From Deltaproteobacteria bacterium (GTDB taxonomy: Bacteria > Desulfobacterota > Desulfobacteria > Desulfobacterales > ETH-SRB1): a DNA stretch of 6,762 bases. A program made the translations under genes and the position numbers. The DNA lies in the NCBI GenBank assembly GCA_019309665.1, contig JAFDFV010000258.1:1-6762 (forward strand), read 5' to 3'. This document shows, piece by piece, positions 1 through 6,176 of the stretch (position 1 is the stretch's first letter; the number at the start of each line of letters is the position of its first letter). The notes under the pieces were generated by a model. The model made no database searches and was not told where the DNA came from. It saw only the letters and a list, made by a program, of their open reading frames with translations.

Positions 1-1326
1 TAGATGTTCTTCCGACAGGGTGTTCTGGTTTTTACCCGACAAATATTTCCGGCTGGCATCTATAAACAGGACATTCTTGCAGCCTTCATTCGACCCGCCT
101 TTCTCACGGCTCCGATCAAAGACCAGAATAGCAACCGGTATATTGGTAGTCGGGAACAGATTCCCCGGAAGTCCGATAACTGCATCGAGAAGATTTTCCT
201 CAATCATTTTTTGGCGAATCCGGCCTTCAGCAGCTCCCCGGAAAAGAACCCCATGAGAAACGACAACGGCAACACGGCCCTGTTTTTCCAGAGCGGTCTC
301 CACCATGTGGCTGATAAAAGCCCAGTCGCCTTTACTTTTTGGAGGAACTCCACGCCAGAACCGGTTGTACTGATCGTTTTCCGCATTTTCTGCCCCCCAT
401 TTATCAAGCGAGAATGGTGGATTGGCGACTACGCAGTTGAATTTCATCAAGCGGTCATTTTCAATTAGAAGAGGACTGTTGAGAGTGTCGCACCATTCAA
501 TGCGGGCACTGTCAAAGCTGTGCAGGAACATATTCATGCGGCACAATGCCCATGTGCTGCCGTTTGATTCCTGTCCGAAAAGGGCAAAATTCCGGTCGCC
601 AACCTCTCTGGCCGCCTGAATCAAAAGACCTCCCGATCCGCAGGCAGGGTCACAGATGCGATCACCCGGTTTTGGTCCGGCAAGTCTGGCGACAAGTTCA
701 GTTACTTTGAGCGGGGTAAAGAACTCTCCGGCCTTTTTTCCGGAGTTGGAAGCAAAGCGTTCAATCAAATAGATATAGGTGTTACCAATAACATCCTCTG
801 AAACTCGGCTTGGCCTCATGTCCAACTGTAGCTTGTGAAAATCTTCAAGAAGTTGCTTCAGCCGTCTGTTTCTGTCTTTGGTTTTTCCAAGATTCACTTC
901 GCTGTTGAAATCAATATTACGGAAAACGCCCTCAAGCTTGCTTTTGTTAGATTCTTCAATGTAGTCGAGAACAATATTGATAAGTTCCCCGATATTGGCT
1001 GCGGCTCTGCGTTCGTAAAGGCTGTAATAGGTGGCAGGGAACTCGTCCAGTACAGTTTCCTGTCCTGTCTTCTTATCTTTTTCAATTAATTTGATTGCAG
1101 GAAGAATAAAACGTTCGCGTTCCAGTTTTCGGCGAATTCTGGCATCATCGCCATACTGTTTTTGATAGGCTTCATAGTGATCCTGCCATACATCCGAAAT
1201 GTATTTTAAGAACAACATCACAAGGATGTAGTCCTTGTACTGAGCAGGATCTACCACTCCTCGGAAGGTGTCGCATGCAGCCCATGCTGCATTGTTGATA
1301 TCTTTTTGATCAATTTGACTGCTCAT
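1..1326 (-). CDS. hsdM: Type I restriction-modification methyltransferase subunit HsdM, 3' end off the left edge
   Basis: This is the N6-adenine DNA methyltransferase subunit of a type I R-M system. It uses S-adenosylmethionine and acts in complex with the specificity subunit. I translated 442 codons without a stop from ATG at 1326 to base 1. The family is usually about 500 residues, so roughly the last 60-80 residues lie outside the window. The N-terminus (MSSQIDQKDINNAAWAACD) is typical of the HsdM N-terminal helical domain. GEFFTP is at residues 200-205. The SAM-binding motif I, DPACGSGG, is at 226-233, and the catalytic NPPF motif of gamma-class adenine methyltransferases is at 302-305. 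The gene starts 3 bases after the hsdS stop, with the ribosome site inside hsdS, so the two are translated from one message. An hsdR would be expected further left, out of view. No frame break or lost key residue is seen. Confidence 0.95.
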   Translation of the reverse strand, partial: MSSQIDQKDINNAAWAACDTFRGVVDPAQYKDYILVMLFLKYISDVWQDHYEAYQKQYGDDARIRRKLERERFILPAIKLIEKDKKTGQETVLDEFPATYYSLYERRAAANIGELINIVLDYIEESNKSKLEGVFRNIDFNSEVNLGKTKDRNRRLKQLLEDFHKLQLDMRPSRVSEDVIGNTYIYLIERFASNSGKKAGEFFTPLKVTELVARLAGPKPGDRICDPACGSGGLLIQAAREVGDRNFALFGQESNGSTWALCRMNMFLHSFDSARIEWCDTLNSPLLIENDRLMKFNCVVANPPFSLDKWGAENAENDQYNRFWRGVPPKSKGDWAFISHMVETALEKQGRVAVVVSHGVLFRGAAEGRIRQKMIEENLLDAVIGLPGNLFPTTNIPVAILVFDRSREKGGSNEGCKNVLFIDASRKYLSGKNQNTLSEEHL

Positions 1327-1329
1327 GTT

Positions 1330-1908
1330 TCATTCCCCTTTTGCCAAGTGCATTAGTAGTGTTGAAATGTATTTATCCCGCTTTTCTGACAGCGTACTTA
1401 GAATAGTCCGTTCCTGTGCAGATAACTTTGCCAGATCCACGATATGTTGTTGTTTTTCCAAGGTTGGCAAGTAGACTTCCATATCCTCGATAGTCTGCTT
1501 GCTGATCATTTTTTGCACCGTCCCCTTGGCCCTACTTGCCAGAAATATTTGGGCATCCCTTTGGCTGATATACCAGTTCAGGTATTCCGGCAGGATTTTA
1601 TCAGACTTTGTAATTCTGATCCTGAGCAGAGGTGCTGCAACAACAGCCTTGCCTGGATTTTCAAGAAGAATGGCAGCGGTTGTAATCTGACCTCTCGACC
1701 TGAACACCAGGTCACCTTTTTGAGTTAGATGATGTTTTTTAACTGTTTTCATCTCAACTTTGGCCAGCTTCTTGCGCCCTACAGTATTATCCTGAAGTAA
1801 ATCTTTCATCTGAATAACTGCTACCTCTCCACCCCTTGAGGTTTCGAGGCGAGACCGAAATGAATACCCCATCTGCACTGTCGCCAATTGTTTTATTTTT
1901 AATTTCAT
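1330..1908 (-). CDS. hsdS: Half-size type I specificity subunit HsdS (single target recognition domain)
   Basis: This is a DNA-recognition subunit that directs HsdM to its target. The product is 192 residues, against about 400 or more for a usual HsdS with two target recognition domains (TRDs). It contains one TRD-like region (about residues 1-160, starting MKLKIKQLATVQMGYSFRS, with GDLVFRSRG and the closing IEDMEVYLPTLEKQQHIV) followed by one helical, probably coiled-coil conserved region (about 160-190). That second region normally sets the spacing and contacts HsdM. Both ends look natural, so this is probably a genuine half subunit that pairs with itself rather than a broken gene. A GTG at 1914 is also in frame, but the AAGG at 1916-1919 sits 7 bases before ATG 1908 and almost touches the GTG, so I chose the ATG. 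The order S then M is less common than M then S. The gene is preceded by its own strong promoter. Confidence 0.88.
   Translation of the reverse strand: MKLKIKQLATVQMGYSFRSRLETSRGGEVAVIQMKDLLQDNTVGRKKLAKVEMKTVKKHHLTQKGDLVFRSRGQITTAAILLENPGKAVVAAPLLRIRITKSDKILPEYLNWYISQRDAQIFLASRAKGTVQKMISKQTIEDMEVYLPTLEKQQHIVDLAKLSAQERTILSTLSEKRDKYISTLLMHLAKGE
1335..1342 (-). promoter_or_regulatory. Ribosome binding site of hsdM
   Basis: The minus strand reads AAAAGGGG, 8 bases before the hsdM ATG. It lies within the last codons of hsdS. This supports the chosen hsdM start and tight translational coupling of the two subunits. Confidence 0.7.
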
Positions 1909-1915
1909 AAACACA

Positions 1916-1919
1916 CCTT
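1916..1919 (-). promoter_or_regulatory. Ribosome binding site deciding the hsdS start
   Basis: The minus strand reads TAAGGTGTGTTTATG. AAGG is 7 bases before the ATG at 1908 but only 1 base before the competing GTG at 1914, which favours the ATG. Confidence 0.6.
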
Positions 1920-1936
1920 ACATTACGCTGTAATGT
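1920..1936. promoter_or_regulatory. Palindrome in the hsdS leader, possible operator
   Basis: ACATTAC and GTAATGT form perfect 7-bp arms around GCT. The palindrome overlaps the near copy of the 13-bp direct repeat and falls at about +5 to +21 of the predicted transcript, right before the ribosome site. It could be a repressor site or a leader hairpin. Confidence 0.5.
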
Positions 1937-2004
1937 TATTTCTGTGTAATATACGAATTGCAGAACTGTTTGTCAAGGGTTAAAATGCAAAAATGTTATT
2001 TCTG
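1932..2004. repeat. 13-bp direct repeat bracketing the hsd promoter
   Basis: AATGTTATTTCTG occurs at 1932-1944 and again, identically, at 1992-2004. The copies are exactly 60 bp apart in the same orientation. One lies just downstream of the -10 box and the other upstream of the -35 box. The placement suggests paired operators for a repressor, possibly looping the promoter, but no candidate regulator gene is in the window. Confidence 0.6.
1948..1976 (-). promoter_or_regulatory. Sigma70-type promoter of the hsdS-hsdM operon
   Basis: On the minus strand a perfect -35 box TTGACA (1971-1976) is followed by exactly 17 bases and a near-consensus -10 box TATATT (1948-1953). Transcription would start near 1941, giving a leader of about 33 bases before the hsdS ATG. 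A 13-bp direct repeat lies on either side of the promoter and a palindrome falls in the leader, so expression is probably controlled. Confidence 0.82.
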
Positions 2005-2152
2005 CAAAACATATCCTTCCAAAAACCTGGAGGCGACCCTTAGAGATCAAAAATAAACTTTCCATTTTTTTAGATGAACGCCGATTTCGCTTATGGGGAA
2101 TACAGCGGATATGATTTTATGCGTTTCTCATTTTATGAAATGGTGACATTTG

Positions 2153-2293
2153 TTGGCCAAAAAAAAGAGAAGAGGTCAGACAAATATTGTAGCCGAATAT
2201 ACAATTGAAATATTTCAATGCAAGAAAACGAAGAAAATGGCAGTGGTAGGATTCCAGACCGATGAAAATGGCCGCGAATTAGGTCGGTGGTGA
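2153..2293 (+). CDS. Possible small protein of 46 residues, unknown function
   Basis: A TTG at 2153 opens a 46-residue frame beginning MAKKKRRGQTNIVAEYTIE and ending DENGRELGRW before TGA. GGTGA at 2142-2146 is 6 bases upstream and could serve as a ribosome site. The N-terminus is lysine- and arginine-rich, followed by a strand-like stretch (TNIVAEYTIEIF) and a CKKTKKMAVVGF segment. It is the only plus-strand candidate and is short, with a non-ATG start, so it may be chance or the remnant of a longer gene. I recognise no family. Confidence 0.22.
   Translation: MAKKKRRGQTNIVAEYTIEIFQCKKTKKMAVVGFQTDENGRELGRW
2204..2219. repeat. 16-bp perfect palindrome
   Basis: ATTGAAATATTTCAAT reads the same on both strands with no spacer. 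It is AT-rich and sits inside the possible small ORF. It could be an operator half-site pair or chance. Confidence 0.35.
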
Positions 2294-2356
2294 CAATGCG
2301 CAAGACATCAGTGCGGATCGAGCCAAAAATCGCTCAATTTAGGTTTTAATATAATT

Positions 2357-4372
2357 TCATGTTTCAACACGCTGCAGGACTATAGCCGTGCGGGTGGGAA
2401 GATAGAGGCTGAGCAAATGCCTTTCCCTGCTGCGAGATGTATCAGGCAGTGTCAGATGATATTGATCAGCAAGCAACCGGCCATGTCCTCCGTATTCGAA
2501 AGCATCGCTTTCAAAGATCATCCGGTATTTTCCCAGCAATACTTCAAAAGAATAGTTGTCGTAAGAACGTGTTGGATGAAAGTTGAATACGAATAAAAGA
2601 CCGCCCCGTTCGAATGCAATAACCTTATCCTTTAAATGTTCAAACAAAAGATGCGGTCCTGGGAACTCAAGAATCCGGAAACGTTTGGCTAATGCAATCA
2701 TGTCACGGTCAAGGTGCCACTGACGTCGTGCATAACAGTATGACCAAGCATTCCCTTCCCGTGGAAAATCAATCCATTCCGGATGTCCGAATTCATTGCC
2801 CATAAAGTTGAGGTAGCCGCTGCCGGCAGTTGTCAGGGTGATTAACCTGATAAGCTTGTGCAGGGCTATACCTCTGTCAACCATGATATTTTCATCAGAT
2901 ACGCGCATGTGACTAAACATGTCTGAACCAATGAGCCGGAAGAGGAGGGTCTTGTCTCCCACAAGAGCCTGATCATGCGATTCAGAGTAACTTATAGTCT
3001 TTTCGTCTCTTCTCCGGTTGGTCAGCTCATGCCACAGATGCCCAATATGCCATTCTTCATCCGGCAGATGTTTAATCAGCCGGATCCAGTAGTCAGGAAT
3101 GCCCATTGCAAACCGGTAATCAAAACCGATTCCGCCCTCAGATAACGGCATGGCTAGCCCCGGCATTCCGCTGATGTCTTCGCCAATGGTAAGAGCATCC
3201 GGGCGCACTTCATGGATGAGCCTGTTGGCCAGAGCGAGATACGTGAGCGCGTCTTCATCCACGCTGTCATCAAAATACTGCTCATAAGAAGTAAAGGCCT
3301 TTCCCAGGCCGTGATGCCGGTAGAGCATGCTGGTAATTCCGTCAAAGCGAAAACCGTCAAAGCGGTATTCGTCAAGCCAGAAGCGACAGTTTGAAAGAAG
3401 AAAATGAATGACCTGGTATTTGCCGTAATCAAAGCATCTGGAATCCCAGGCTTCGTGAAACCCGCGGGGTCCTTCGTGGAAATATTGATAGTAAGTCCCG
3501 TCAAAGCGGCTTAGCCCCTCCACCTCATTGGAGACAGCATGGGAATGGACTATGTCCATTATCACCGCAAGGCCGGCTGCGTGGGCTGTGTCGATCAACT
3601 CCTTTAGTTCTTCCGGTGTACCGAACCTTGAGGAAGCAGCAAAAAAACTTGATACATGGTAACCGAATGAACCATAGTAGGGATGCTCAGGGATTGCCAT
3701 TAGCTGAAGTATATTATAACCGCTATCAATGATCCGCGGGAGAATATGCCTGGTAAATTCACGGTATGAACCGATCTTTTCCTCTTCCTGGGCCATGCCG
3801 ACGTGTGCTTCATATATGAAGAGAGCACCGGATGGACACAGAAAATCATTGCATTGCCATTTATAGATGGAAGAAGGAAGCCAAACCTGGGCATTAAAAA
3901 TCAATGTTTCAGGATCCTGCACCACGCGTCGCGCATACGCCGGAATACGATCACCTTCCCCGCCATGCCAATGGATACGAAGCCGGTAGAGATCCCCATG
4001 CTTCAACGTTTTTTCAGGTATACGGATTTCCCATACACCATCTCTTTTGATCCGATCCAGGGCAAACGCCTCTTTTTCCAGCCAGCCTGTCATATCTCCT
4101 ACCAGATAGACTGCGGTGGCATTAGGCGCCCATTCCCGAAAGATCCACTCTTCATCGAAGAAATGCAGACCAAAGTATTCATGGCCTGCGGCAAACTCAG
4201 CCAGGTCTGTTTTACCCTGAGTAAGCCTCTTTTCCATCTCGCAAATACGCTCTATCCGACGCTTAAGAGCTTCCTCATACGGCCGCAGAAATGGATCTCT
4301 CTCCAGAAGACTCTGCAATAGATCATCTATTCCGCTAAAGACGGATTCTTTGTCTGTTGTCACGTTAATCAT
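2357..4372 (-). CDS. glgB: 1,4-alpha-glucan (glycogen) branching enzyme, eukaryote-like GH13_8 type
   Basis: The enzyme cuts alpha-1,4 chains and rejoins the segment by an alpha-1,6 bond, creating glycogen branches in the cytoplasm. The product has 671 residues. The N-terminal helical segment (LLERDPFLRPYEEALKRR) is followed by a CBM48-like beta domain at about 70-165 (FREWAPNATAVYLVGDMTGW), the GH13 barrel at about 185-560 and a C-terminal beta domain. Conserved regions are DIVHSH (273-278), RFDGFRFDG with nucleophile Asp344, GED with acid/base Glu398, and ESHDQAL with Asp467. All catalytic residues are intact. The wording YGSFGYHVSSFF, GFRFDGITSMLY and LNFMGNEFGHPEWIDFPR matches the human GBE1 style rather than the E. 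coli style. The start is uncertain: AGG directly abuts ATG 4372 but is 9 bases from an in-frame GTG at 4363. The gene lies downstream of glgA in the same direction, separated by repeats. Confidence 0.96.
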   Translation of the reverse strand: MINVTTDKESVFSGIDDLLQSLLERDPFLRPYEEALKRRIERICEMEKRLTQGKTDLAEFAAGHEYFGLHFFDEEWIFREWAPNATAVYLVGDMTGWLEKEAFALDRIKRDGVWEIRIPEKTLKHGDLYRLRIHWHGGEGDRIPAYARRVVQDPETLIFNAQVWLPSSIYKWQCNDFLCPSGALFIYEAHVGMAQEEEKIGSYREFTRHILPRIIDSGYNILQLMAIPEHPYYGSFGYHVSSFFAASSRFGTPEELKELIDTAHAAGLAVIMDIVHSHAVSNEVEGLSRFDGTYYQYFHEGPRGFHEAWDSRCFDYGKYQVIHFLLSNCRFWLDEYRFDGFRFDGITSMLYRHHGLGKAFTSYEQYFDDSVDEDALTYLALANRLIHEVRPDALTIGEDISGMPGLAMPLSEGGIGFDYRFAMGIPDYWIRLIKHLPDEEWHIGHLWHELTNRRRDEKTISYSESHDQALVGDKTLLFRLIGSDMFSHMRVSDENIMVDRGIALHKLIRLITLTTAGSGYLNFMGNEFGHPEWIDFPREGNAWSYCYARRQWHLDRDMIALAKRFRILEFPGPHLLFEHLKDKVIAFERGGLLFVFNFHPTRSYDNYSFEVLLGKYRMIFESDAFEYGGHGRLLADQYHLTLPDTSRSRERHLLSLYLPTRTAIVLQRVET

Positions 4373-4378
4373 CCTAAA

Positions 4379-4404
4379 GTAGGGGCAATCCCTTGTGGTT
4401 GCCC
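4379..4404 (+). repeat. 26-bp terminal repeat, left copy, just upstream of glgB
   Basis: It begins GTAGGGGCA and ends TTGCCC, and matches the minus strand of 4700-4725 at 22 of 26 positions. In the glgB message it folds with a GGGCAA/TTGCCC stem just before the start codon, only 6 bases from the ATG. It resembles the short GTAGGGGC-type intergenic repeats I associate with Desulfobacterota and cyanobacteria. Confidence 0.7.
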
Positions 4405-4504
4405 AGTCCTGTGGTTGCCCAGTCCTGTGGTTGCCCAGTCCTGTGGTTGCCCAGTCCTGTGGTTGCCCAGTCCTGTGGTTGCCCCCCTTGTGGTTGCCCA
4501 GTTC
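4394..4504 (+). repeat. 16-bp tandem repeat array upstream of glgB
   Basis: The unit is TGTGGTTGCCCAGTCC. Five perfect copies run from 4394 to 4473. A 15-bp variant ending GCCCCCCT follows at 4474-4488, and a copy with one change at 4489-4504. The first unit shares TGTGGTTGCCC with the right half of the 26-bp repeat at 4379-4404, so the array probably grew from it by slippage. On the minus strand each unit can form a small CTGGG/CCACAG hairpin. Copy number is likely to vary between strains. Confidence 0.92.
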
Positions 4505-4550
4505 AGCATTGCGTAATTAGTGTTTGAACGAAAACCCCTACCACATGATT

Positions 4551-4629
4551 TGTTGGGTTTCGCTCATTGAAACCATATTTTGGTAATTGTTTGATATTCG
4601 TAGGTTGGGTTGAGGAACGAAACCCAACA
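4551..4629. repeat. Nested inverted pair TGTTGGGTTTCG / CGAAACCCAACA
   Basis: Arms of 12 bp at 4551-4562 and 4618-4629 are perfect reverse complements inside the MITE-like element. The right arm interlocks with the other nested pair (4600-4656), so the two hairpins are mutually exclusive. Confidence 0.7.
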
Positions 4630-4656
4630 TAACTGATTACGCTCAACCCAACCTAC
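4600..4656. repeat. Nested inverted pair with 15-bp arms
   Basis: GTAGGTTGGGTTGAG at 4600-4614 and CTCAACCCAACCTAC at 4642-4656 are perfect reverse complements around a 27-base loop. The motif GTAGGTTGGGTTGAG...CGAAACCCAACA is a widespread type of bacterial intergenic repeat. No T run follows on either strand, so it is not a standard terminator. Confidence 0.75.
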
Positions 4657-4699
4657 CAAAAACCGGATTTTTCGTTCAGACACTAATTAATTTGTAATC

Positions 4700-4725
4700 G
4701 GGCAAGCACAGGGGCCTGCCCCTAC
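4700..4725 (-). repeat. 26-bp terminal repeat, right copy, fused to the glgA stop
   Basis: Read on the minus strand it begins GTAGGGGCA and ends TTGCCC. It is the inverted partner of 4379-4404 with 4 mismatches. Its first base is the G of the glgA TAG stop codon. It contains AGGGG/CCCCT and could form a hairpin straight after the stop, but no T run follows, so a terminator role is doubtful. Confidence 0.7.
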
Positions 4726-6176
4726 TAGACCAAGGCACGCTTTAACATCTTTTCGTAAAGATCAATATACCTGCGTGCTGTAACAGCATGATTGAAGGTG
4801 GCAGCGCTTTGTATCATTATACGCTCAATCTGCTGCTTCTTTACTTTTTGAGGCAGATCATAAAAACGCAAGGCCTTTTTGATGGCCCAGAGCAGACCGT
4901 TTGAATCAAAAGTCTTAAAAAGGAAGCCGTTGCCTCTATTGCTGTCTACATCCATGTGAATGATCGTATCATGTATCCCTCCTGTATCGTGAGCCACAGG
5001 AAGTGACCCATAGATTGGACCTGTCATTTGAGGAAGACCGCACGGTTCAAAACGTGAAGGCATTAATATAAAATCTGAAGCAGCAAAGGCCAGGCGGGCT
5101 ATTTGTTCGTCGAAGTCGCATATTGCCACACGGTTGTATAACTTATGGAACTGCGCTATCTGTTTGAAATGCTCTTGAAAACTTCCATTAGCCACAAATA
5201 TGATCTCCAGATTCCGCTCCCAGTAGCTGGAAACAACATTGTAGAGGATTTCGGCTAACAACTGACATCCCTTTTGAATAGTATCAAGACGGGAAGGCCA
5301 GAAGAAGATCGGAGCGCTTGCATCCTGGATAAGCCCTAATCTTTTCTGGAGAAGTCGCTTGTTTTCCAGTTTTCCTTCAACATGATCTTTTGCGCTGTAC
5401 CGGCGAACCAGAGCCTTGTCAGAAGCAGGATCAAAAGAGGGGTCAGGAGCGTTTAGTATTCCTACGGCACATCCGGCATTCCATTTGTTGGTCAGTTGCT
5501 GTTGCAGCGGTCTTTCTACAAAATCGTGCCGGTTTTCAACTATTTCCGTCAGAAAGGTTGGACTTACCGTATTGACAAAGTGGGCGGCAAATATCCCGCT
5601 TGCAAGGAAATCTACCGGGTTGGAGTCTCTGCTTTCCTCATAGGAGGATGGAGGGTACTCGAAAAAAAGATGTCGCCAGAATGATGCAGCATCAATACCT
5701 TCGTATTCGATGTGAGACATGGGGCTTTTCACGGTATGAATGTTATGGACAGTGAAAAGACATGGTATGCCTAATTGTCTTGCCATTGCCGGAATCAGGC
5801 CGGTCATCCAATCGTTGCAATGGATAAGATCCGGCCACACATGCGGGACGATGTTGTTGATAACCTCTCGCTGAAAAGCAAGGGCGATCTTAATGTTTTC
5901 TTTCCCATAATTAGAATAAACATGGTCCATATAGAAAAAGGCTCTGTCTTCGGCGAGATGAAGCCTTTCGTCAGGCATTCCACTCCTGATGGTGTTCAGC
6001 TCCCTTATGATGAGGGGAGGAGGGTGCGCCGGAGCGCCTCTGCTGAATATGGTACGGTAATCCGGAAGAGCCACGTGAACGTCGGCCCCCTGCTCAAACA
6101 GAGCACTGATCAGTGCCGCTGAAACATCAGCAAGCCCTCCTGCCTTGGCGGAAAGAAGATTGGCGACATTACCCAT
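4725..6176 (-). CDS. glgA: Glycogen synthase (ADP-glucose type, GT5), true N-terminus lies upstream in a broken fusion
   Basis: The enzyme adds glucose from a nucleotide sugar, normally ADP-glucose, to the end of an alpha-1,4 glucan. From ATG 6176 it gives 483 residues with a GT-B fold. The KxGGL substrate loop is AKAGGLADV at 10-18. CNDW lies at 120-123 and HNIHTVK at 144-150. The C-terminal half has PSRLDTIQKG (294-303, Arg296 and Lys302), PSRFEPCGLPQM (373-384, catalytic Glu377) and TGGIHDT (398-404). No key residue is lost. The ATG is probably not the real start: it has no Shine-Dalgarno sequence, and the same frame upstream encodes PEVTYLPNG, which fits the first strand and loop of GT5 enzymes. 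No ATG, GTG or TTG occurs between the in-frame stop at 6243-6245 and 6176. The coding sequence therefore seems to continue from glgP through a frame change near 6200-6206. Confidence 0.9.
   Translation of the reverse strand: MGNVANLLSAKAGGLADVSAALISALFEQGADVHVALPDYRTIFSRGAPAHPPPLIIRELNTIRSGMPDERLHLAEDRAFFYMDHVYSNYGKENIKIALAFQREVINNIVPHVWPDLIHCNDWMTGLIPAMARQLGIPCLFTVHNIHTVKSPMSHIEYEGIDAASFWRHLFFEYPPSSYEESRDSNPVDFLASGIFAAHFVNTVSPTFLTEIVENRHDFVERPLQQQLTNKWNAGCAVGILNAPDPSFDPASDKALVRRYSAKDHVEGKLENKRLLQKRLGLIQDASAPIFFWPSRLDTIQKGCQLLAEILYNVVSSYWERNLEIIFVANGSFQEHFKQIAQFHKLYNRVAICDFDEQIARLAFAASDFILMPSRFEPCGLPQMTGPIYGSLPVAHDTGGIHDTIIHMDVDSNRGNGFLFKTFDSNGLLWAIKKALRFYDLPQKVKKQQIERIMIQSAATFNHAVTARRYIDLYEKMLKRALV

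Larger units (their letters stand above)
2005..2356. other. Gap between glgB and hsdS, mostly without recognisable content
   Basis: No gene of usual size is open here on either strand. It holds a possible 46-codon plus-strand ORF (2153-2293) containing a 16-bp palindrome. An AT-rich stretch around 2066-2125 has a chance-like 44-codon ORF from 2073. No convincing terminator for glgB is seen: the only hairpin near its end (about 2315-2342 on the minus strand, GAGC/GCTC) is weak and not followed by a T run. Confidence 0.5.
4514..4689. mobile_element. MITE-like element of 176 bp with 21-bp terminal inverted repeats
   Basis: The sequence at 4514-4534 (starting TAATTAGTGTTTGAACG) is the reverse complement of 4669-4689 with one mismatch. 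Both outer edges are TA, which would fit a TA target duplication as left by IS630/Tc1-mariner elements; this is inference. No transposase is encoded. The interior holds two further inverted pairs. It is likely a non-autonomous element or a fold-back repeat mobilised from elsewhere. Confidence 0.6.

Noticed and set aside
4..468. 154-codon plus-strand frame
   Set aside because: It lies wholly opposite hsdM, which has the conserved methyltransferase motifs in the same span. This is shadow coding.
2073..2207. 44-codon plus-strand frame starting MNADFAYGEYSGYDFM
   Set aside because: No ribosome site is seen. The wording resembles the translated intergenic repeat ORFs often found in environmental bacteria and looks like non-coding repeat sequence.
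2315..2342. Possible terminator after glgB
   Set aside because: The stem is only about 6 bp with a wobble pair, and no T run follows on the minus strand.
3803..4321. 172-codon plus-strand frame
   Set aside because: It is antisense to the conserved N-terminal part of glgB and shows no protein family character.
4394..4504. CRISPR array
   Set aside because: The units are directly adjacent 16-mers with no unique spacers. This is a simple tandem repeat, and no cas gene is near.
4600..4656. Rho-independent terminator between glgA and glgB
   Set aside because: The stem is strong, but the 27-base loop is too long and there is no T tract on either side.
5775..6122. 115-codon plus-strand frame
   Set aside because: It is antisense to glgA, whose motifs in this span are intact.
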